NCBI RefSeq assembly: GCF_000716445.1 | Contig: NZ_JNWK01000005.1 | Location: 248,001 to 312,000, forward strand | From: Streptomyces wedmorensis | GTDB lineage: Bacteria; Actinomycetota; Actinomycetes; Streptomycetales; Streptomycetaceae | Direction of reading: 5' to 3' | DNA: 64,000 nt | Part shown: positions 1-7,433 of the stretch, in pieces | Position numbering within the stretch: the first letter of the stretch is position 1 | How the letters are laid out: the number at the start of each line of letters is the position of its first letter | Notes under the pieces: generated by a model | Databases searched by the model: none | What the model saw: only the letters and a program-made list of their open reading frames with translations | What the model was told of the DNA's origin: nothing | Program-made: the position numbers and the translations under genes

Positions 1-268
1 CGGCCTCGGAGAGCACGGGCCAGCTGGACGAGGAGGTGCCCACGCCGAAGGAGACCAGCGGGGGTTCGGCGGCGACGGAGTTGAGCGAGGTCGCGGTGAA
101 GCCGACGGGACGCTCACCGTGCGCGGTGATCACCGCCACACCGGCGGCGTGCCTGCGGAAGACGGAGCGGAGCAGATCGGGAGAGGCCTGCCGGGGTGCG
201 CCGATCGTGGGCACCGCGCGGAGCTCGGGCGAAACCGTCATGGAGTTGTCCTTCTGCGAGGGCGGCAT
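1..268 (-). CDS. Flavin reductase family protein (partial, C-terminus beyond left edge)
   Basis: Only the first ~89 residues are in the window, reading leftward off the edge. They match the N-terminal half of a flavin reductase-like FMN-binding domain: an SPDLLRSVFRRHAAGVAVITA helix-strand, then PVGFTATSLNSV and EPPLVSFGV, the usual FMN-contacting segment. Such proteins use NAD(P)H to reduce free FMN for two-component monooxygenases. Two in-frame ATG starts, at 268 and 241, each have AAGGA 7-8 nt upstream, so the start is undecided. A Cys-containing leader peptide ends 19 nt upstream of the 268 start, which ties the gene to sulfur control. I infer that it could supply reduced flavin to enzymes such as the SsuD encoded near 55.3 kb. 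Confidence 0.82.
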   Translation of the reverse strand, partial: MPPSQKDNSMTVSPELRAVPTIGAPRQASPDLLRSVFRRHAAGVAVITAHGERPVGFTATSLNSVAAEPPLVSFGVGTSSSSWPVLSEA

Positions 269-287
269 GAGGGAGGTCCTTGGGTGG

Positions 288-368
288 TCAGACACCCGGA
301 CAGCGCGCACTCGCGTTGCGGGCCAGGTCCACGTGGACGCGGCCGTAGAGAAGGAGTTCTATGGGCAC
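288..368 (-). CDS. Putative Cys-responsive leader peptide upstream of flavin reductase
   Basis: A 26-codon ORF starting with GTG. The sequence begins MPIELLLYGR and contains RVHVDLARNASARC near its C-terminus. This is the H-x-D-L-x-R ... S-A-x-C pattern of actinobacterial leader peptides found before sulfur-assimilation genes. No ribosome binding site is present. Instead a -10-like CACCCT ends 7 nt before the G of GTG, suggesting a leaderless transcript. The stop lies 19 nt before the first possible flavin reductase start. In the known cases, ribosome progress at the Cys codon(s) controls the downstream gene; that role here is inferred from pattern and position. Confidence 0.72.
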   Translation of the reverse strand: MPIELLLYGRVHVDLARNASARCPGV

Positions 369-374
369 CCCGTC

Positions 375-404
375 AGGGTGACGATCGTTGGCGGGTGCAG
401 TCAA
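375..404 (-). promoter_or_regulatory. Promoter of the flavin reductase leader peptide
   Basis: On the minus strand TTGACT (404-399) is followed after 18 nt by CACCCT (380-375). The predicted transcription start coincides with the GTG of the leader peptide at 368, so the mRNA would be leaderless. Confidence 0.5.
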
Positions 405-505
405 GTGCGTACCGCAATATGGGAGAAGCGTCACCGCGTCAGATGAGGCATGGCCCCGGTCCCCTCGAAGCGGGCGACGGAGCCCTCCGAACGCGTGGCG
501 GCGCG

Positions 506-817
506 TCAGACCGCCTGCCCCAGCGCGGCGATGACGTCCACCCTGCGGGGCTGGCCGGAGGCCCGGCGGACCACGCGGCCCGCCCCGTCGAGGACGAGCA
601 CGGTGGGGGTCCTGGCGATGCCCAGCTCGCGCACGAGATCGAGCCGTTCCTCGGCGTCGATCTCCACGTGCCCCACGCCGGGCACCATCGCGGCGACCTC
701 GGCGAGGGTGCGGCGGGTGGCCCGGCAGGGCTGGCAGAAGGCGGTCGAGAACTGGACGAGCGTGGCCCGCTCCCCCAGTTCGGCGCCGAGCGCCTCCGGC
801 CCCAGGATCTCGCCCAT
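506..817 (-). CDS. Thioredoxin family protein
   Basis: A 103-residue single-domain thioredoxin fold. The redox motif is C28-Q-P-C31 within FSTAFCQPCRA, and a Thr-Pro pair at 70-71 (ARTPTVLVL) fits the conserved cis-proline before strand 4. Length is that of a minimal cytoplasmic thioredoxin; there is no signal peptide or membrane anchor. The CQPC active site differs from the CGPC of housekeeping TrxA, so a dedicated reductase or disulfide partner is possible. It stands alone, transcribed leftward toward the flavin reductase, with 137 nt before that gene's leader peptide. A co-regulated redox role is only a guess from position. Confidence 0.9.
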   Translation of the reverse strand: MGEILGPEALGAELGERATLVQFSTAFCQPCRATRRTLAEVAAMVPGVGHVEIDAEERLDLVRELGIARTPTVLVLDGAGRVVRRASGQPRRVDVIAALGQAV

Positions 818-1039
818 CGTCTCTTCCCTTCCGTCCCCGTCACCGGGTGCAGCGTCGCACGGCGGCGTTCGATTCCCGCCACGGCCACCGCGAGTGACGA
901 GAATCTCCCTGTACGAAGCCGCCTGGACTGGTCACGGGGCCCCACATGGGGCACGATCTGCCCAAAGCCGAAAACCTACGGCCGCGTAACTTCGCCGGGA
1001 GCACCCGCTCCGGGCACACGAAGAAGAGGTTCCTCTCCG

Positions 1040-1765
1040 ATGGCAGAACTCGTCTATCGACCGGTCGTCGGCGCCGCTCTGACCCTGTTCAAGGCGCTCG
1101 ACCTGAAGATCGACACCCAGGGTTCGGAGCACATCCCCCGGACGGGAGGCGCCGTGCTCGTGAGCAATCACATCAGCTACCTGGACTTCATCTTCACCGG
1201 CCTCGCGGCCCTGCCGCAGAAGCGTCTGGTCCGCTTCATGGCGAAGGACTCCGTCTTCCGGCACAAGGTCTCGGGTCCGCTCATGCGCGGCATGAAGCAC
1301 ATCCCCGTCGACCGCTCGCAGGGCGAGCACGCCTACCAGCACGCCCTCGAGTCCCTCCGGGCCGGCGAGATCGTCGGCGTCTTCCCCGAGGCGACCATCT
1401 CCCAGTCGTTCACGCTCAAGGGCTTCAAGACGGGCGCCGCGCGCCTCGCCCAGGAGGCCGGCGTGCCGCTGATCCCGATGGCGCTGTGGGGCACCCAGCG
1501 GGTGTGGACCAAGGGCCGTCCGCGGAACTTCAAGCGCAGCCACATCCCCGTGACGATCCGCGTCGGCGAGCCCCTCGAGGCCCCTGCCGACCAGTACGCC
1601 GGCGCCATCACCCGGCGCCTGCGCGAGCGCGTCCAGGAGCTCCTCGAGGCCGCCCAGCGCGCCTACCCGGTCCGCCCCAAGGACGCGAGCGACACCTGGT
1701 GGGTCCCCGCCCACCTCGGCGGGACGGCTCCGACGCCGGAGCAGGTCAAGGCCACCGAGAAGTAG
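1040..1765 (+). CDS. 1-acyl-sn-glycerol-3-phosphate acyltransferase (PlsC-like)
   Basis: A 241-residue protein of the PlsC/LPLAT family, which transfers an acyl chain to lysophosphatidate in phospholipid synthesis at the inner face of the membrane. The catalytic NHxxxxD box is NHISYLD (residues 43-49), the substrate-binding block is FPEAT (115-119), and a conserved G-F-K-x-G-A stretch follows it. The start at 1040 gives the expected N-terminal hydrophobic helix (VVGAALTLFKAL); reading frame alone would run much further upstream through implausible Arg/Pro-rich sequence. An AGAGG lies about 12 nt upstream. It is monocistronic and convergent with the transglutaminase-like gene. Confidence 0.93.
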   Translation: MAELVYRPVVGAALTLFKALDLKIDTQGSEHIPRTGGAVLVSNHISYLDFIFTGLAALPQKRLVRFMAKDSVFRHKVSGPLMRGMKHIPVDRSQGEHAYQHALESLRAGEIVGVFPEATISQSFTLKGFKTGAARLAQEAGVPLIPMALWGTQRVWTKGRPRNFKRSHIPVTIRVGEPLEAPADQYAGAITRRLRERVQELLEAAQRAYPVRPKDASDTWWVPAHLGGTAPTPEQVKATEK

Positions 1766-1771
1766 GCCCGG

Positions 1772-1833
1772 GGCGGGCGCGAGACGGCCCCGGCGTTCGG
1801 GCCCGAGGCGGGCGCGAGACGACCCCGGCGTTC
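1772..1833. repeat. 27-bp direct repeat, 35-bp period, between plsC-like and transglutaminase-like genes
   Basis: GGCGGGCGCGAGACG followed by CCCCGGCGTTC occurs at 1772-1798 and again at 1807-1833 with one mismatch and 8 nt between. It fills the gap between two convergent genes and its second copy overlaps the last codon of the leftward gene. It looks like a local tandem duplication; I see no clean terminator hairpin here. Confidence 0.75.
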
Positions 1834-2431
1834 AGAGCTCCGTCGGGAGCGTCCGCCACAGGTGCGGGCGGTCCCTGGCGGCCTTCAGGGCGGCCAGGAC
1901 CGCCGGGTGCGGCGCGGTGAGGAGTTCCGGGTAGTCCACCTCGCCGAGCTCCGGCCGTACGGTCCAGGCGAGCTGCTCCTTCTCCACCGAGAACCGGGCG
2001 TCGACGCCCGGCTTGTTGCCCCGCGCGTCCTGGCGGACCCAGCCGGTCGTGCCGGGCAGCAGGACGGCGACGAGGCCGTGGACGGCCGGGGCGGAGCCGT
2101 CGTCGTCGGCGAGCCGCTGGTAGCAGAGGGCGGCCGGGATGCCGCGGGCCCGCAGGAGCGCGGCGTACGCGATCGACTTGGCGTAGCAGATCCCGGTGCG
2201 CCGCTCCAGGACGTCGGAGGCGCGCCAGGTGACGCGGAGGTCCCCGGAATCGGCGGAGTGCGGGATGGTGTCGCGCACGAACTCGAAGGCGGCTTCGGCG
2301 TATGAGTATGCGTCGGGGTGATCACGGGAGAGCCGCTCGGCCACGTCCCGGACCAGCGGGTGGTCATGGTCGACGGCCTCGCTCGCGGCGAGGTACGCGT
2401 GGATGTCCGGGTCTTGCTGGATGAGTTCCAT
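1832..2431 (-). CDS. Transglutaminase-like domain protein
   Basis: 199 residues with a transglutaminase-like cysteine-protease core. The nucleophile lies in RRTGICYAKSIAYAALLRA (Cys82), the His in VHGLVAV (His118) and the Asp in WVRQDARGN (Asp135), in correct order and spacing. No signal peptide is present, so it should be cytoplasmic. Bacterial members are thiol peptidases or amidases more often than protein cross-linkers; the substrate is unknown. Its promoter (TTGACT, 17 nt, TAAGGT) ends 8 nt before the ATG, so the mRNA is nearly leaderless. An inverted repeat with 13-bp arms overlaps that promoter. The neighbouring threonine aldolase is transcribed the same way but separated by this structure. 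Confidence 0.85.
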   Translation of the reverse strand: MELIQQDPDIHAYLAASEAVDHDHPLVRDVAERLSRDHPDAYSYAEAAFEFVRDTIPHSADSGDLRVTWRASDVLERRTGICYAKSIAYAALLRARGIPAALCYQRLADDDGSAPAVHGLVAVLLPGTTGWVRQDARGNKPGVDARFSVEKEQLAWTVRPELGEVDYPELLTAPHPAVLAALKAARDRPHLWRTLPTEL

Positions 2432-2439
2432 GCGGGACG

Positions 2440-2487
2440 ACCTTATGAAGACGACCGGACGGAGTCAATGACTTTCCGTCCGGTCGT
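2440..2487 (-). promoter_or_regulatory. Promoter overlapped by 13-bp-arm inverted repeat
   Basis: On the minus strand TTGACT (2468-2463), a 17-nt spacer and TAAGGT (2445-2440) form a near-consensus promoter for the transglutaminase-like gene. ACGACCGGACGGA at 2451-2463 and its perfect reverse complement at 2475-2487, with an 11-nt loop, span the -35 and spacer. The structure could be an operator, a terminator for the threonine aldolase operon ending at 2509, or both. Confidence 0.65.
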
Positions 2488-2508
2488 ATATTCATGCACG
2501 ATTCCCGG

Positions 2509-3588
2509 TTACCGGGCCATCTCTTCCTTCAGCGCCTGGAGGAAGGCGTCGACGTCGTCCTCCGTGGTGTCGAAGGCGCACATCCACCGGACATCGCCGG
2601 CGGACTCGTCCCAGAAGTAGAAGCGGAACCGTTCCTGCAGCCGCCTGGTCACCTCGTGCGGGAGACGGGCGAAGACGGCGTTGGCCTGCACCGGGTAGAG
2701 GATCTCCACCCCGTCGACCTCGCGCACCCCGGCCGCCAGGCGCTGGGCCATCGCGTTGCCGTGGCGCGCGTTGCGCAGCCAGAGGTCCTTCGCGAGGAGC
2801 GCCTCCAGCTGCACCGACACGAAGCGCATCTTCGAGGCGAGCTGCATGGACAGCTTGCGCAGGTGCTTCATGTGGCTGACCGCGTCGGGGTTGAGGACGA
2901 CGACGGCCTCGCCGAAGAGCATGCCGTTCTTCGTGCCGCCGTACGAGATCACGTCCACGCCCACGGCGTTGGTGAACGCGCGCATCGGCACGTCGAGCGA
3001 CGCGGCGGCGTTGGCGATCCGGGCGCCGTCGAGATGCACCTTCATGCCCTTGGAGTGGGCGTGCTCGACGATCGCGCGGATCTCCTCGACCGTGTAGACC
3101 GTGCCCAGCTCGGTGTTCTGGGTGATCGAGACGACCTGCGGCATCGCGCGGTGCTCGTCCTCCCAGCCCCAGGCCTGCCGGTCGATCAGCTCGGGGGTGA
3201 GCTTGCCGTCCGGGGTGGGCACGGTGAGCAGCTTGAGGCCGCCCATGCGCTCGGGCGCACCGCCCTCGTCCACGTTGATGTGCGCGGACTCGGCGCAGAT
3301 CACGGCGCCCCAGCGGTCGGTGAGCGCCTGGAGGGCGGTCACGTTCGCCCCGGTGCCGTTGAACACCGGGAAGGCTTCAGCGGTGGGGCCGAAGTGGCTG
3401 TGCATGATCCGCTGGAGGTGCTCGGTGTACTGGTCCTCGCCGTAGGCGACCTGGTGGCCGTCGTTGGCGAGGGCGAGGGCGGCGAGCACCTCGGGGTGGG
3501 CGCCGGCGTAGTTGTCGCTGGCGAAGCCCCGGACCGACGGGTCGTGGTGACGACGTGCGTCGGTCCTGGGGCCGAGGGCCGCTGTCAC
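2509..3588 (-). CDS. Low-specificity L-threonine aldolase / beta-eliminating lyase
   Basis: A 359-residue fold-type I PLP enzyme that cleaves L-threonine or allo-threonine to glycine and acetaldehyde. The N-terminus RGFASDNYAGAHPEVLAAL, the LDGARIANAA block and the PLP lysine in SYGGTKNGML (Lys220) are typical of the LtaE family. The start is placed at a GTG whose last bases overlap the TGA of the upstream SDR gene (GTGA), because no ribosome binding site precedes it and upstream sequence lies inside that gene. It is therefore the last cistron of the DUF6421-SDR-aldolase operon, translated by coupling. Confidence 0.92.
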   Translation of the reverse strand: MTAALGPRTDARRHHDPSVRGFASDNYAGAHPEVLAALALANDGHQVAYGEDQYTEHLQRIMHSHFGPTAEAFPVFNGTGANVTALQALTDRWGAVICAESAHINVDEGGAPERMGGLKLLTVPTPDGKLTPELIDRQAWGWEDEHRAMPQVVSITQNTELGTVYTVEEIRAIVEHAHSKGMKVHLDGARIANAAASLDVPMRAFTNAVGVDVISYGGTKNGMLFGEAVVVLNPDAVSHMKHLRKLSMQLASKMRFVSVQLEALLAKDLWLRNARHGNAMAQRLAAGVREVDGVEILYPVQANAVFARLPHEVTRRLQERFRFYFWDESAGDVRWMCAFDTTEDDVDAFLQALKEEMAR

Positions 3589-4346
3589 GGCTTGGGGGTC
3601 AGCCACAGACGCTGTCCATTCACTTCCTGGGCGGGCTTGTCCCACAGACCGGCGATCTCGTCGGCCAGATCCTTGACGTCGGTGAAGCCCGCGAACTTCG
3701 CGTTGGGGCGTTCGGCGCGCATGGCGTCGTGCACCAATGCCTTGATCACCAGGATCGCAGCCGCCGCCTGCGGGCCGTCATCGCCCCCCAGCTTGCGGAA
3801 CGAGTCCGCCATCGCGAGGGTCCAGGCCTCGGCGGCCGCCTTGCCGGCGTTGTACGCGGCGTTGTTGGCGAGCGGCTTGTGCGCGCCCACCTGGCTGATC
3901 AGGGCGTAGCGCCCGCGGCCGCCGGCACGCAGCAGCCCGTCGTGGAAGGCCAGCGAGGTGTGCTGGACGGTGCGGATCAGGAGCTTCTCCAGGAAGTCCC
4001 AGTCGCCGAGGTCGGTCTCGGTGAAGGAGGCGCTGCCGCGCCAGCCGCCGACGAGGTGGACCAGGCCGTCGATCCGGCCGAACTCCTTCTCGGTCTTCGC
4101 CGCCCAGTCGCGGGTGGCGTCGAGGTCGAGGAGGTCGACGGTGTCGCCGATGACCTTGGCGCCGCCGTGGGCGTAGCGGGCGGCGTCGACGGCCTCCGCG
4201 AGGCGCGCCGGGTCGGCGTCGGAGCCGACGACGGTGGCGCCCGCCTCGGCGAGGCGGATCAGCGTGGCGCGGCCCGCGGGGCCGGCCGCGCCGGCGACCG
4301 CGATGACGGCGCCGTCGAGCGGCCCGCCGTTTCCGTTGGCGTTCAT
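3585..4346 (-). CDS. SDR family oxidoreductase
   Basis: 253 residues of a classical short-chain dehydrogenase/reductase. The nucleotide-binding turn is VAGAAGPAGRA, an atypical version of TGxxxGxG. The catalytic residues are Ser151 (ALISQVGA), Tyr165 and Lys169 (AAYNAGKAA). SDWDF-like and VHLVGGW segments follow the usual order. Start: ATG at 4346 has GGAGGAGG 8 nt upstream; an in-frame GTG at 4385 overlaps the stop of the DUF6421 gene but lacks a ribosome site, so 4346 is preferred. Substrate unknown. It sits between DUF6421 and threonine aldolase in a tight operon, with a 4-nt overlap to the aldolase. Confidence 0.9.
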   Translation of the reverse strand: MNANGNGGPLDGAVIAVAGAAGPAGRATLIRLAEAGATVVGSDADPARLAEAVDAARYAHGGAKVIGDTVDLLDLDATRDWAAKTEKEFGRIDGLVHLVGGWRGSASFTETDLGDWDFLEKLLIRTVQHTSLAFHDGLLRAGGRGRYALISQVGAHKPLANNAAYNAGKAAAEAWTLAMADSFRKLGGDDGPQAAAAILVIKALVHDAMRAERPNAKFAGFTDVKDLADEIAGLWDKPAQEVNGQRLWLTPKP

Positions 4347-4381
4347 GGGCGACGCCTCCTCCGTGCGCTCGGTGAGGTCGC

Positions 4382-5788
4382 TCACGCGGCGGCCCGCACG
4401 GTGCTCGGGACGTCGGCGGCGGTGATCCCCTTGGTGTCGGCGATCACGCCCTTCAGCTTCTTCGAGAGGGCCTCAAAGAACATGCTGAGCGGAAACTCGT
4501 CCGGAAGCACGTCGTCGACGAGCTTGCGCGGCGGGAGGGAGAGGTCCAGGGCGTCGGGGCCCTTGGCCCACTTGGATCCCGGGTGCGGGGCGAGGTAGGC
4601 GGAGACGAACTCGTACGCCTTGAACCAGTGCACCAGCTTCGGGCGGTCGATGCCCTCGCGGTAGAGGGTCTCGATCTCGGAGCAGAGGCGGTTGGTGACC
4701 TCGGGAGCGCGGTCCCAGTCGATGGTCAGGACGTTGTCCGTCCAGCGCACCACGTCGTTCTTGTGGAGGTACGCGAAGAGGAGCTGGCCGCCGAGGCCGT
4801 CGTAGTTCCGGTTGCGGTCGCCGGTGAGCGGGAAGCGGAACATCCGGTCGAAGAGGACCGCGTACTGCACGTCGCGGCCGTGGCCGTTGCCCTCGGCCTC
4901 CAGCTTCACGGCCTCCTTGAAGGCGGTGAGGTCGCAGCGGAGCTCCTCGAGCCCGTACATCCAGAAGGGCTGGCGCTGCTTGATCATGAAGGGGTCGAAC
5001 GGCAGGTCGCCGCGGCTGTGGGCGCGGTCGTGGACCAGGTCCCACAGCGCGAAGGCCTGCTGGCAGCGCTGCTGGTCGCCGAGCATGACGGCGATGTCCT
5101 CGGGCAGCTTGACGCCGAGGGTGTCGACCGCGGCCTCGGTGACCTTGCGGAAGCGCGCGGCCTCGCGGTCGCAGAAGATGCCGCCCCAGGTGAAGCGCTC
5201 CGGGACCTCGCGGACGGCGACGGTCTCCGGGAAGAGGACGGCCGAGTTGGTGTCGTACCCGGCGGTGAAGTCCTCGAAGGTGATGCCGCAGAAGCCGGGG
5301 TTGTCGTAGCGGGTGCGCTCCAGCTCGGAGAGCCACTCCGGCCAGACCATGCGCAGCACGACGGCCTCGAAGTTGCGGTCCGGGTTGCCGTTCTGCGTGT
5401 ACATCGGGAAGAGCACGAGGTGCTGCAGCCCGTCGGCACGGCCGGCGGCCGGGTGGAACTCCATCAGGGAGTCCAGGAAGTCCGGCACCGTGAAGCCGCT
5501 CTCGACCCACTTGCGCAGGTCGGAGACGAGCGCGCGGTGGTAGGCGCCGTCGTGCGGGACCAGCGGGGAGAGCTGCTCGACCGCGGCGACGACGCGGTCG
5601 ACGGTCAGCTCGACGAGGGAGCGGGCGGGGGCACCCTCGGCCTCGAAGTCGATGGAACCGTCAGCGCTCTGCCAGACGCGGAACTCCTCCACGGCATTCT
5701 TGAGCTGGGTCCAGGCCGGGTGGTCGATCACCCGGGCGTCGGTGGCTATGCCCCCACCGGTCACGTCCTGCACAAGAATTTCCGTCAT
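4382..5788 (-). CDS. DUF6421 family protein
   Basis: 468 residues, soluble, no signal peptide or membrane segment. I recognise it as the Streptomyces family known as DUF6421, which has no assigned function. Visible features are an N-terminal WTQLKNAVEEFRVWQSADGSIDFE segment, a central Trp/Arg-rich region (WPEWLSELERTRYDNPGFCG) and a DLVHDRAHSRGDLPFDPF His/Asp cluster that could bind metal. The ATG at 5788 follows GGAGGAAGAG, a strong ribosome binding site. It heads an operon with an SDR enzyme and a threonine aldolase, which suggests a small-molecule (amino or hydroxy acid) pathway; that is inference from neighbours only. Confidence 0.82.
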   Translation of the reverse strand: MTEILVQDVTGGGIATDARVIDHPAWTQLKNAVEEFRVWQSADGSIDFEAEGAPARSLVELTVDRVVAAVEQLSPLVPHDGAYHRALVSDLRKWVESGFTVPDFLDSLMEFHPAAGRADGLQHLVLFPMYTQNGNPDRNFEAVVLRMVWPEWLSELERTRYDNPGFCGITFEDFTAGYDTNSAVLFPETVAVREVPERFTWGGIFCDREAARFRKVTEAAVDTLGVKLPEDIAVMLGDQQRCQQAFALWDLVHDRAHSRGDLPFDPFMIKQRQPFWMYGLEELRCDLTAFKEAVKLEAEGNGHGRDVQYAVLFDRMFRFPLTGDRNRNYDGLGGQLLFAYLHKNDVVRWTDNVLTIDWDRAPEVTNRLCSEIETLYREGIDRPKLVHWFKAYEFVSAYLAPHPGSKWAKGPDALDLSLPPRKLVDDVLPDEFPLSMFFEALSKKLKGVIADTKGITAADVPSTVRAAA

Positions 5789-5944
5789 TCCTCTTCCTCC
5801 ACAGGAGAACCTCGCGTTAAGACACCGTAACCATCGACGGTTCCTCTCCACAAGGGGGAGCAAGAGAAATTATCCTGCGCGACCCCCATTGCGACCGAAG
5901 TTTTTCCTGTCGGTTGGGGAGGAAGCGGCTCTTCCGCCGGACGA

Positions 5945-6496
5945 TCAGTCCAGCGGCTTGATCAGCAGCTCGAACTCCAGGTCGTCCCGCTGGGGCACCC
6001 CGAAACGCTCGTCGCCGTACGGGAACGGGGTCGTCCGCCCGGTCCGCCGGTAGCCGCGCCGCTCGTACCAGGCGATGAGCTCCTCGCGCACGGAGATCAC
6101 CGTCATCTGCATCTCGCGGACGTCCCACAGCTCGCGCACCCGGCGCTCGGCCTCCGCGATGATCTGCTTGCCGAGACCGCCGCCCTGGAGCTCGGGGCGG
6201 ACCGCGAACATGCCGAAGTAGGCGACCTCCCCGCGGTGCTCCAGCTGGCAGCAGGCCACGATGCCGCCGTCGCGCTCCACGACCATGAGCCGGCTGCCGG
6301 CGGCGGTGATGACGGCGGCGACGCCGTCGGGGTCGGTCCGCTGCCCCTGGAGGATGTCCGCCTCCGTGGTCCAGCCGCCCCTGCTCGCGTCGCCCCGGTA
6401 GGCCGACTCGACGAGCGGGACCAGCACGGGAACGTCGTCGAGGACAGCCTCCCGGTACGTGATCCGGCCGGTCTCCTGGGGAATGGCGGTGTCCAT
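5945..6496 (-). CDS. GNAT family N-acetyltransferase
   Basis: 183 residues with a complete GNAT fold. TYREAVLDDVPVLVPLVESAYRG begins the domain, and the acetyl-CoA pyrophosphate loop (motif A) is VRPELQGGGLGKQIIAEAERR. A C-terminal ELIAWYERRGYRRTGRTTPFP block (motif B) follows. The ATG at 6496 is chosen because the upstream in-frame extension is Arg/His-rich and GGGAG lies about 11 nt before it. The acceptor substrate cannot be read from sequence. It is transcribed away from the DUF5134 gene and ends 156 nt before the DUF6421 operon start, probably monocistronic. Confidence 0.9.
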   Translation of the reverse strand: MDTAIPQETGRITYREAVLDDVPVLVPLVESAYRGDASRGGWTTEADILQGQRTDPDGVAAVITAAGSRLMVVERDGGIVACCQLEHRGEVAYFGMFAVRPELQGGGLGKQIIAEAERRVRELWDVREMQMTVISVREELIAWYERRGYRRTGRTTPFPYGDERFGVPQRDDLEFELLIKPLD

Positions 6497-6708
6497 ACGA
6501 GCGTGGCTCCCTCGGGCGCAGACGTGCGGGCGCTGCCGACGGCGCACGCCTCGGGCGCGCGCGATCGGTGCGCGATCGTCGACGAGCCTAACGCGCGCGC
6601 CTTCCCCCTCCCCTCTCGTACGCCTGTGCGCGCCCGTGCGCCCGCGTGCGGGCCTCGGGCCTCGGGCATGTCTCCCTCGACGGGACGGCGTCGAGGGGGA
6701 GGTGTGCC

Positions 6709-7305
6709 GTGTGGGAACCGGCTCTGTCCGGGTGGCTGCTGTGCGCGCTCTGCGCGGTGACGGGCCTGTCCTGCCTGCTCCGGATGCGGGCCTCGGCCGG
6801 TGAGGAGCGGCGCGGGGCGGGCGCCGAGGCGGTCATGGGGTTCGGGATGGCGGTCATGGCGCTGCCCGCCGCCGTCCTCACACAGCCCGGCTGGAGCTGG
6901 GCGGTGTACGCGGCGGTGTTCGGCGGTGCGACCCTGCACGCCCTGCCGGCGCTCCGGCGCGGCGGCCACCATCTGCACCATCTGATCGGCTCGCTCGCGA
7001 TGCTGTACATGGCGGTGGCGATGGGCGCGCCGGGGGCGCACGCGGGACACCCGGCGGCCGTGGCCGGCCCGGCCGGCGGCATACCCGTCCTGACGGGCGC
7101 CCTGCTCCTCTACTACGTCGGGTACGTGCTGCACGCGGGGACGCGGCTCGTCCCGGTGGCGGCGACGGCAGGAGGACCGGCGACCGCAGGAGGGCCGGCG
7201 GCGGCCGGAGGATCCGCGACGGGCTGGGCGGCCCGGCCGGAGCTGGCGCTCGCGTGCCGGCTCGCGATGGCGCTCGCCATGCTGGCCATGCTCGTGACGC
7301 TGTGA
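6709..7305 (+). CDS. DUF5134 domain integral membrane protein
   Basis: 198 residues with about five hydrophobic helices. The start is GTG at 6709 after GGGGGAGG (VWEPALSGWLLCALCAVTGL is the first membrane segment). An RRGGHHLHHLIGSLAMLYMAVAMG segment holds the histidine cluster and the HxIGxxAMxYM pattern typical of DUF5134, a family common in Streptomyces and usually encoded near copper-related or DUF305-like genes. A Gly/Ala/Thr-rich loop (near residues 155-175) contains short AGGPA-type repeats. Function unknown; the buried histidines make a metal link plausible but unproven. Confidence 0.85.
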   Translation: MWEPALSGWLLCALCAVTGLSCLLRMRASAGEERRGAGAEAVMGFGMAVMALPAAVLTQPGWSWAVYAAVFGGATLHALPALRRGGHHLHHLIGSLAMLYMAVAMGAPGAHAGHPAAVAGPAGGIPVLTGALLLYYVGYVLHAGTRLVPVAATAGGPATAGGPAAAGGSATGWAARPELALACRLAMALAMLAMLVTL

Positions 7306-7420
7306 GGTCCCGATGCCGGTGAGACGGCGAGGGCGGGAGGCGCCGCCCGGCACGCGCAACGAAACCGTGGCGTACGTCACTTGCCCTCCGAGCCCATACC
7401 CCCGATCCGTACCGCGCTCA

Positions 7421-7426
7421 TAGGCT
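7421..7426 (+). promoter_or_regulatory. -10 hexamer before the M56 peptidase gene
   Basis: TAGGCT lies 7 nt before the ATG at 7434, and no ribosome binding site is seen. The transcript is likely leaderless. No good -35 hexamer is visible. Confidence 0.4.
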
Positions 7427-7433
7427 GACGCCC

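Noticed and set aside
119..1039. Upstream extension of the PlsC frame
   Set aside because: The extension crosses the thioredoxin and flavin reductase genes in antisense and has no ribosome site; the ATG at 1040 gives the normal family length.
4347..4385. GTG at 4385 as start of the SDR gene
   Set aside because: It overlaps the upstream stop but has no ribosome binding site, whereas the ATG at 4346 has GGAGGAGG at 8 nt. The longer form cannot be fully excluded.
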